Source: Hyphomonadaceae bacterium
GTDB taxonomy: Bacteria > Pseudomonadota > Alphaproteobacteria > Rhizobiales > Hyphomicrobiaceae
Direction: 5' to 3'
Length of the DNA stretch: 64,000 nucleotides
NCBI GenBank assembly: GCA_019747815.1
Contig: JAIEQJ010000035.1
Span: 62,001 to 126,000, forward strand
The position numbers and the translations under genes are program-made. The notes under the pieces are model-generated. The model saw only the letters and a program-made list of their open reading frames with translations. It did not search any database and was not told the origin of the DNA. This document shows, piece after piece, positions 58,489 to 64,000 of this stretch. Position 1 is the stretch's first letter; each line of letters starts with the position of its first letter.

Positions 58489-59939
58489 TGGACTTTGGTC
58501 TCTGTCAGCACATCGCGCACCGCGTCGTGATCCGAGAATGGGATGACCGTGGAGCCGACGATCTGGCCTGTTTCATGGCCCTTGCCCGCAACCAGCAGCA
58601 CGTCGCCCGTGCCGAGCAGCCTGGCGCCGGCGTGAATAGCCTCGGCGCGATCGCCGATCTCGCGCGCGCCAGGCGCGCCTGCGAGGATCTCGGCCCGTAT
58701 AGCTTTGGGGTCCTCGCTGCGCGGATTGTCGTCGGTGACGATGACCGTATCGGCCAGGGAGGCGGCGATGCGGCCCATGATCGGCCGCTTGCCCTTGTCG
58801 CGGTCGCCGCCGCAGCCGAACACGCACACCAGCCGGCCCGGTGCGAATGGGCGCAGCGCCTTCAGTGCGGCCGCCAGGGCATCGGGCTTGTGGGCGTAGT
58901 CGATGACGACCAGGCCGCCGCGGGTCAGCCCCATGATCTCGAGGCGTCCCTTCACGCCTTCCAGCCTTGCCAGCGTGCCGAGCACGCGTTCCACCGGCTC
59001 ACCCGTCGCCATGACCAGACCCGCTGCCAGCAGCGCGTTGGACGCCTGATAGGCGCCGAGCAGCGGCAGGCGGATGTCGGTGGTCTTGCCGCCGTGGCGC
59101 ACACGCATGCTTTGCGCGAAGCGATCCGGTGTCAGGCTTGCCAAGGCGAGCGTGTCGCCGTCCTTGCCCACGGTCGCAGCGCGGCGTCCGGCCGTGCGTG
59201 CCACTGCGGCGACCGCAGGCGCGTGCTCGGCGTCGGCGTTGATGACGGCGGTGCCGTCCGGCGGCAGCAGCTCGGTGAACAGGCGCAGCTTGGCGGCCAG
59301 ATAGGCCTCCATTGTGGGATGGTAGTCGAGGTGGTCGCGGCCCAGATTGGTGAAGGCCGCTGCCCGCAAGCGCACGCCGTCGAGCCGGAACTGGTCAAGG
59401 CCGTGCGAGGAGGCTTCGAACGCCAGGTGCGTGATGCCCTCGCCCGCCAGGCCGGCCAGCGTGCGATGCAGGGCCACCGGGTCGGGCGTGGTCAATCCGC
59501 CGTAGACGCTGCCGTTGGGCTTGGTCAGCCCGATGGTGCCCAGCGATGCCGCCTGGTGCCCGAGGCGGGCGAAGATCTGCCGGGTGAAGTCGGCCACCGA
59601 GGTCTTCCCGCTGGTGCCGGTGACGGCGACGGTGGTGGCGGGTTGCGCCGGATGGAGCCGGGCGGCCATCAGCGCCAAGGTTCGGCGCGGCTCCGACACC
59701 GTCAGAACCGGCACGCCATCGGGCACGCCCGCCGCTCCGTTCCTTGTCAGGATGACGCTCGCACCCTTGCCGATCGCCTCGGCAATGAAATGAGTGCCGT
59801 CCGTTTTGGCGCCGGGCAGTGCGGCAAACAGCCAGCCCGGCCGTGCCTCGCGGCTGTCGGCCGTGAGGCCGGACACCTCGACGTCGCCAAACTGTGCCGG
59901 GACGGCGATTTCCGGACCCGCCAGCGCCTCTAGCTTCAT
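58485..59939 (-). CDS. murE: UDP-MurNAc-L-alanyl-D-glutamate:meso-diaminopimelate ligase
   Basis: The 484-residue Mur ligase adds the third residue. It has GLTADSREARPGWLFAAL, the P-loop TGTSGKTSVADF, and DNPRSEDP. The DNPR motif specifies meso-diaminopimelate, so the peptidoglycan is of the usual Gram-negative type. The ATG at 59939 is preceded by GAGG. Instead of ftsL and ftsI, a 121-base spacer with its own promoter lies upstream. Confidence 0.95.
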   Translation of the reverse strand: MKLEALAGPEIAVPAQFGDVEVSGLTADSREARPGWLFAALPGAKTDGTHFIAEAIGKGASVILTRNGAAGVPDGVPVLTVSEPRRTLALMAARLHPAQPATTVAVTGTSGKTSVADFTRQIFARLGHQAASLGTIGLTKPNGSVYGGLTTPDPVALHRTLAGLAGEGITHLAFEASSHGLDQFRLDGVRLRAAAFTNLGRDHLDYHPTMEAYLAAKLRLFTELLPPDGTAVINADAEHAPAVAAVARTAGRRAATVGKDGDTLALASLTPDRFAQSMRVRHGGKTTDIRLPLLGAYQASNALLAAGLVMATGEPVERVLGTLARLEGVKGRLEIMGLTRGGLVVIDYAHKPDALAAALKALRPFAPGRLVCVFGCGGDRDKGKRPIMGRIAASLADTVIVTDDNPRSEDPKAIRAEILAGAPGAREIGDRAEAIHAGARLLGTGDVLLVAGKGHETGQIVGSTVIPFSDHDAVRDVLTETKVQ

Positions 59940-59993
59940 GGTGCCTCGACCGAATACCTCCGGGCAATGCAACGCCCTTGTCCGCATGCTGGG

Positions 59994-60022
59994 TTGATAT
60001 TGTGCTCCATGTGGGGCGTCAA
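59994..60022 (-). promoter_or_regulatory. Promoter in the rsmH-murE spacer
   Basis: On the minus strand TTGACG (60022-60017) is followed after exactly 17 bases by TATCAA (59999-59994), a good sigma-70 match. It would start transcription about 50 bases before murE, in the place normally taken by ftsL and ftsI. Confidence 0.55.
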
Positions 60023-60060
60023 ACAACCACTGCGGTTTTTCATATCTGCCCGTGCGGCCT

Positions 60061-61086
60061 CTAGAGGCGCGGGATCGCCGGATCGGCATCGGCCGGCCAT
60101 GCTGGCGCTTGGGTCCGTGTGGCCGTTCTCAGCTTGGCCGAGCGCGCCCGGGGATTGGCAGCAAGCTCGCCTTCTCCTGCCGTTATCGGGCGTTGGTTAG
60201 CGATTTGGAAACTCGGTGCGAGCTTGGGTGATTCGCCGGGGGGCAGATGGCGCGATCCCTGCCTCGCCTTGTCGGCACGCTGCTTCAGGAAGCGTTTGAC
60301 GATGCCATCCTCCAGAGAATGGAAAGTGACAACGGTCAGCCGCCCTCCCGGCTTCAATATTCGCTCGGCGGCGGCGAGCCCTTGCGCCAGCTCACCCAGC
60401 TCGTCGTTGACGTAGATCCTGAGTGCCTGAAAGATGCGCGTGGCCGCGTGCTTGCCCGTAATCTTCTGCCGCCCAAGCACTTTCTCTGCCAGCTCGGCCA
60501 GCTCGGAGGTGCGTGTGAAGGGCTGTCGGCTACGGCGGGCGGCGATGGCGCGGGCGACGGCGCGCGACCGGCGCTCCTCGCCCAGGTGGAAGAAGATGTC
60601 GGCGAGGTCCGAATCATCTGCCGTGTTGACGATGTCAGCCGCGGTGGGGCCGTCCTTGCCCATGCGCATGTCGAGCGGACCGTCGCTCTGAAACGAGAAG
60701 CCGCGCTCGGGGTCGTCGAGCTGCATGGACGACACGCCGATATCGAGCACGACGCCGTCGGCCGGCACGAAGCCGGTATCATCAGCGATCTGGTCGAGCG
60801 CGCCGAATGTCCCTTGCACCAGCCTCAGGCGGCCCTTGCTGGCGGCGACGAGGTCCTGTCCGGCGGCGATGGCGGTGGGATCGCGGTCGATGGCGAGCAC
60901 GCGCGAGCCGGCAGCGGCGCCTAGAATGGCGGCGGTATAGCCGCCGGCGCCGAACGTTCCGTCAATGAAGGCTTCGCCGTTGCGCGGGACGAGTGCGCTC
61001 AGCACTTCGGGAAGCAGCACGGGAACGTGGCGCAGCGTCCCTCTGCGGGCACCCTCGGCCGTTGGGGTGCCGCTGCGCGCCGTCAT
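60061..61086 (-). CDS. rsmH: 16S rRNA (cytosine-1402-N4) methyltransferase
   Basis: The 341-residue SAM-dependent enzyme (also called MraW) has [30 protein letters not shown] for SAM binding, [23 protein letters not shown], and [13 protein letters not shown]. The start overlaps the mraZ stop (ATGA). Confidence 0.95.
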   Translation of the reverse strand: MTARSGTPTAEGARRGTLRHVPVLLPEVLSALVPRNGEAFIDGTFGAGGYTAAILGAAAGSRVLAIDRDPTAIAAGQDLVAASKGRLRLVQGTFGALDQIADDTGFVPADGVVLDIGVSSMQLDDPERGFSFQSDGPLDMRMGKDGPTAADIVNTADDSDLADIFFHLGEERRSRAVARAIAARRSRQPFTRTSELAELAEKVLGRQKITGKHAATRIFQALRIYVNDELGELAQGLAAAERILKPGGRLTVVTFHSLEDGIVKRFLKQRADKARQGSRHLPPGESPKLAPSFQIANQRPITAGEGELAANPRARSAKLRTATRTQAPAWPADADPAIPRL

Positions 61087-61574
61087 TCCCGTGCTCCCCC
61101 CTCGCCGCCCTCCCCCGAGAGGCGGCGCCCCGCGCTGAACAATTTGCGGTGATCGCGGACTTTTTCGCGGGCGCTGACGCGGCGGGCTTCGAAGCGCGCG
61201 GGCTCCCACATCTGGAATTTCTGGCCGAGCCCAACGAAGGCAATGTGGGTCGATATGCCGGCGTGCGCGCGAAGCGCTTCAGGAAGCACGATACGTCCGT
61301 CCTGATCGATGGTGAGCGTGACGACATCACCATAGAGCGCGACAGACAGCTCGTCCCGCTCGTCCGAATAGTCCGGCAGACCGTCGAGAATCCGGTCGAT
61401 GTTTTCCGCAAGTCTCTTGCCGCCTGCATCGAGCGCCGGAGCGTCGAGCGAGGGGTAGCAGTAGATGCCGCCGGCGTAGCCGTCGCGCTCGAGGATGGTG
61501 CGGAAGGACGCTGGCACCGAGACCCGGCCCTTGGCGTCGATCTTGTTGATGTACGTCGAGACAAAGCGGTCCAT
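61083..61574 (-). CDS. mraZ: Transcriptional regulator MraZ
   Basis: The 163-residue protein has two SpoVT/AbrB-like domains. Each has the DxxGR signature: [13 protein letters not shown] (about 13-25) and [13 protein letters not shown] (about 93-105). In E. coli MraZ binds TGGGN repeats and represses its own dcw operon. It is the first gene of the cluster and is coupled to rsmH. The repeat array 110-155 bases upstream is a likely target. Confidence 0.95.
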   Translation of the reverse strand: MDRFVSTYINKIDAKGRVSVPASFRTILERDGYAGGIYCYPSLDAPALDAGGKRLAENIDRILDGLPDYSDERDELSVALYGDVVTLTIDQDGRIVLPEALRAHAGISTHIAFVGLGQKFQMWEPARFEARRVSAREKVRDHRKLFSAGRRLSGEGGEGGARE

Positions 61575-61686
61575 CCCGTTGCTCGAGCCTCACCTGACGC
61601 CGGCCACCACCCTCGCTGTTGGCGAGTTGGCCCAGTCCAACGCCTCGCGCTGCGATTGCCCTCAAAGGGCGCGGGACAGCGTGGAC

Positions 61687-61730
61687 TGGGCCTATATGGG
61701 ATGACATGGGTGAATATGGGTGTCAATGGC
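61687..61730. promoter_or_regulatory. Five-fold TGGG array, probable MraZ operator
   Basis: TGGG recurs at 61687, 61697, 61707 and 61717, and TGGC at 61727, an exact 10-base period; three of the units extend to ATGGG. E. coli MraZ sites are TGGGN repeats with 5-base spacers, which is the same period. The units read on the plus strand, that is antisense to mraZ. A TTGACA on the minus strand (61727-61722) overlaps the array. Confidence 0.7.
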
Positions 61731-61921
61731 TCCTATCCCTGAGGTTGTGGGACGGCGTTCCGGTGCCGTCGCAGTGGCCTGCAGGCCACACACGATTTGC
61801 TGGCCGTGGGACGCGCTGCTGGGGCTGCGTCCGCGGCTTGCCGGCAGGATTCAGGTTGCGGCCCGACAATCGCCGTGCTGACTGTTGCGCGAGAGCGAAC
61901 GAGAACAATCGGGGAAGGGAC

Positions 61922-63103
61922 ATGCTGCGCCTCGTCTGTGGGCTGTTCGTGGTTGCGCTGGTGGGCTCGGCCCAGGCGCAGGATCTGATCACCAAGAAGC
62001 AGGTGTTCGAGCTGCCGTCGTTCACGACGCAGTCGGGGCGCACGCTTAAGACCGTGAAGGTGGGCTGGGAGAGCTACGGCACGCTCAATGCCGACAAGTC
62101 CAACGCCATCCTGATCTGCCACTTCTTCTCGGGCACCGGACACGCGGCCGGCAAGTATGCGGAAGCGGAGAAGGTGCCGGGCTACTGGGACGCCATCATC
62201 GGCCCGGGCAAGGCGATCGATACGGCCAAGTACTTCGTGTTTTCCAGCGACACGCTGGTGAACCTGAGCCCTGGCGATCCCAACGTCACCACCACAGGGC
62301 CGGCCTCGATCGATCCCGACACCGGCAAGCCCTACGGCTATCTCAATGAAAAGAACGACAAGGGTTTTCCCATCGTCAGCATTCGCGACTTCATCGAGGT
62401 GCAGAAGAAGCTGGTCGACAGCCTCGGCATCAGGAAGCTGGTGATGGTTGCGGGCGCATCCATGGGTGGCCTGCAGACCTATGAATGGGCCGCCGCCTAT
62501 CCCGACATGGTGAGCCGGATCATGCCGGTGATCGCCTCGGCGGAGGCCGATGCCGGCCTGATCGATTGGCTCGACATCTGGGCCATGCCGATCCGCCTCG
62601 ATCCGAAATGGAACGGCGGCGACTACTACGGCAAGGAACCGCCGTTGGTTGGCCTGGCGCAGGCGCTGAAGATCGTGACCCTGCACGCCCAGACGAATGC
62701 CTGGGCGACGGGTGCGTTCGGGGTCAAGTGGACGAAGGACGGCGACAGCCCGGCCACGTCGTTCTCGAACCGGTATCTGGTCGAAACGGCGCTCGACAAC
62801 GCCGGCGCGGGCCGGGCCAAGACCTCGGACGCCAACAGCTTCCTCTATCTCGTGCGGGCCAACCAGCTATTTGCCGAAAGGGCAGCCGAGCGCCTCAAGG
62901 CCATCAAGGCACCCACGCTCATCATCTATAGTCCGCTCGACCAGGTCTTTGCGGCCGACAGCGTCAAGCGCACGGCCGAGGCCATCGCGGCCAACGGTGC
63001 GGCGGTCGACGTGGTGGCGCTGCAGGGCAACCGCGGCCATCTCGACGGTGTGCTGTCGATGAAGCAGGCCGAGAAGGCGATCGCCGGGTTCCTGGCGAAA
63101 TAG
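61922..63103 (+). CDS. Exported MetX-like alpha/beta hydrolase
   Basis: The 393-residue protein has a signal peptide, MLRLVCGLFVVALVGSAQAQ. The rest resembles homoserine O-acetyltransferases: VGWESYGTLN, HFFSGTGHAAGKY, the nucleophile elbow VAGASMGG with Ser180, Asp340 in SPLDQVF and His373 in NRGHLDG. True MetX is cytoplasmic and acts on homoserine with acetyl-CoA, so a periplasmic acyltransferase or hydrolase of another substrate is more likely. The ATG has GGGGAAGGG just upstream. Confidence 0.8.
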   Translation: MLRLVCGLFVVALVGSAQAQDLITKKQVFELPSFTTQSGRTLKTVKVGWESYGTLNADKSNAILICHFFSGTGHAAGKYAEAEKVPGYWDAIIGPGKAIDTAKYFVFSSDTLVNLSPGDPNVTTTGPASIDPDTGKPYGYLNEKNDKGFPIVSIRDFIEVQKKLVDSLGIRKLVMVAGASMGGLQTYEWAAAYPDMVSRIMPVIASAEADAGLIDWLDIWAMPIRLDPKWNGGDYYGKEPPLVGLAQALKIVTLHAQTNAWATGAFGVKWTKDGDSPATSFSNRYLVETALDNAGAGRAKTSDANSFLYLVRANQLFAERAAERLKAIKAPTLIIYSPLDQVFAADSVKRTAEAIAANGAAVDVVALQGNRGHLDGVLSMKQAEKAIAGFLAK

Positions 63104-63170
63104 GCTTGGTGCGGCCCCTTCAGCTCGTCTCATTTGCGCGAGGCGGCGATTCTTGTGACGGTAGATACCG

Positions 63171-63194
63171 GCGCTCGGGCTGACGCCCAAGCGC
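63171..63194. terminator. Hairpin between the convergent MetX-like and hslO genes
   Basis: GCGCT-C-GGGC, loop TGAC, GCCC-A-AGCGC. It lies between two converging genes and may stop both transcripts. No T-run follows on either side. Confidence 0.4.
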
Positions 63195-63227
63195 TGGGAC
63201 GACAAGCCAGCCTGTCCGGGACGACAC

Positions 63228-64000
63228 CTATCCCAACAGATCCGGCGCGAACGCGTAGGTGCGCGAGCAGAACTCGCATGTGACGGCAATAGAGCCGTTG
63301 GGCTCGCGCAAGTCCTTCAGTTCGTCCGCGCCGAACCGCTTCAGATACATCTCGATGCGCTCCTGCGAGCAACGGCAGGCCTCGGCGAGATCCGTGGCCG
63401 GGAACACGCGCACGCCCTCCTCATGAAACAGGCGGTACAGAAGCCGCTCCGGCGAGAGCATCGGGTCGAGCAACTCGTGGTCCTCCACCGTTGCCGCCAA
63501 GTGGCGTGCGCGGTTCCAATTCTCGTCGTCCTCGCCCTCGAGGCTCTGATCGTGCGCCTCGCCCTCCAGCTCGCGCTTGCCACCCTCGCGCGGGAGCTGC
63601 TGGATCAGCAGGCCGCCGGCACGCCAATGCCAGGCCCGCGCACCGCCGCCGCCCTGGGCGGGGCCGTAGTGCCGCGCCACGGCCAGGCGAATGAAGGTCG
63701 GGAGCTGCTCGGACTGGCGGAAATAGGTGTGCGCCGCCGTCACCAGCGGCTCGTTGGCGAGCGGCACGATGCCCTGGTAGCTGTCCCTGCCGCCGCCTGG
63801 ATCGATGGTCATGGCGACATGGCCGCTGCCCAGCAGGGCGCCTTGATCGCCGCGTCCGCGCGTGTCGGCGAGAGCGGCATTGCCCTTGTCGAAGTTGGCA
63901 TAGCCGCGCACCTTGCCCGGCGCCTCGAAGTCGGCCACCAGGAAGTCGAGCGGACCGTCGCTCTTGGTCTGCAGGATCAGCTTGGCTTTGTCCTTCAGCG
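63228..64000 (-). CDS. hslO: Redox-regulated chaperone Hsp33 (3' part)
   Basis: The gene runs off the right edge; about 257 C-terminal residues are seen. The core domain has DFEAPGKVRGYANF, GSGHVAMTIDPGG, YQGIVPL and YFRQSEQLPT. The C-terminal zinc switch has CRC (ACRCSQERI) and CEFC, the four-Cys set that forms disulfides on oxidation. An acidic insertion (GEAHDQSLEGEDDE) lies between core and switch. The N-terminus is outside the window. Confidence 0.9.
   Translation of the reverse strand, partial: LKDKAKLILQTKSDGPLDFLVADFEAPGKVRGYANFDKGNAALADTRGRGDQGALLGSGHVAMTIDPGGGRDSYQGIVPLANEPLVTAAHTYFRQSEQLPTFIRLAVARHYGPAQGGGGARAWHWRAGGLLIQQLPREGGKRELEGEAHDQSLEGEDDENWNRARHLAATVEDHELLDPMLSPERLLYRLFHEEGVRVFPATDLAEACRCSQERIEMYLKRFGADELKDLREPNGSIAVTCEFCSRTYAFAPDLLG

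Overview
The window is GC-rich and almost fully coding. It comes from an alphaproteobacterium, most likely of the Hyphomicrobiales (Rhizobiales). Pointers to that group are a CpdR-type response regulator, tandem CCUCC-containing RNAs of the suhB/MmgR kind beside a suhB/hisN-like gene, an ExoP-type chain-length kinase, and a dcw cluster followed by lpxC, bamD and ligA. MurE carries the DNPR motif of meso-diaminopimelate ligases. I cannot assign a genus. No insertion sequence, prophage or CRISPR array was seen.

Bases 1-7000: the 3' end of a branched-chain amino acid type binding-protein gene, then an ABC transporter with a fused LivH-LivM permease, LivG and LivF. These are followed by glyA (serine hydroxymethyltransferase) and a D-2-hydroxyacid dehydrogenase of glycerate/hydroxypyruvate type.

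Bases 7100-36330: a polysaccharide locus of about 29 kb. It holds export genes (Wza-like porin, ExoP/Wzc tyrosine kinase, Wzx flippase, two polymerase-like membrane proteins), two GT4, three GT2 and one GT9 glycosyltransferases, a PPP-family phosphatase, a secreted glycosidase fused to DUF4214-type repeats, and an uncharacterised protein with a duplicated Cys-containing domain. Sugar-nucleotide genes follow: SAF oxidoreductase, 3,5-epimerase, nucleotidyltransferase, PIG-L deacetylase, hldE-hldD-gmhA for ADP-heptose, and an NAD-dependent epimerase. No initiating polyprenyl-phosphate sugar transferase and no Wzb-type tyrosine phosphatase is present in the locus.

Bases 36600-42300: tRNA-Val(GAC), cpdR, an N-formylglutamate amidohydrolase, two tandem small-RNA genes on the minus strand, a hisN/suhB-family phosphatase, a lysophospholipase-like hydrolase, a small secreted protein, and an hsp20 gene preceded by a heat-shock promoter and a ROSE-like RNA thermometer.

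Bases 42330-61740: on the minus strand, mraZ-rsmH-murE-murF-mraY-murD-murG-murC-murB-ddl-ftsA-ftsZ-lpxC-bamD-ligA. The cytoplasmic cell-wall enzymes, ftsA and ftsZ are complete and in canonical order. The septal membrane genes ftsL, ftsI, ftsW and ftsQ are all missing, each replaced by a 112-142 base spacer. recN is also missing between bamD and ligA. A five-fold 10-base-period TGGG array upstream of mraZ looks like an MraZ operator. This stripped dcw cluster is the most unusual feature of the window.

Bases 61900-64000: an exported MetX-like alpha/beta hydrolase and the 3' part of hslO (Hsp33), which runs off the end.
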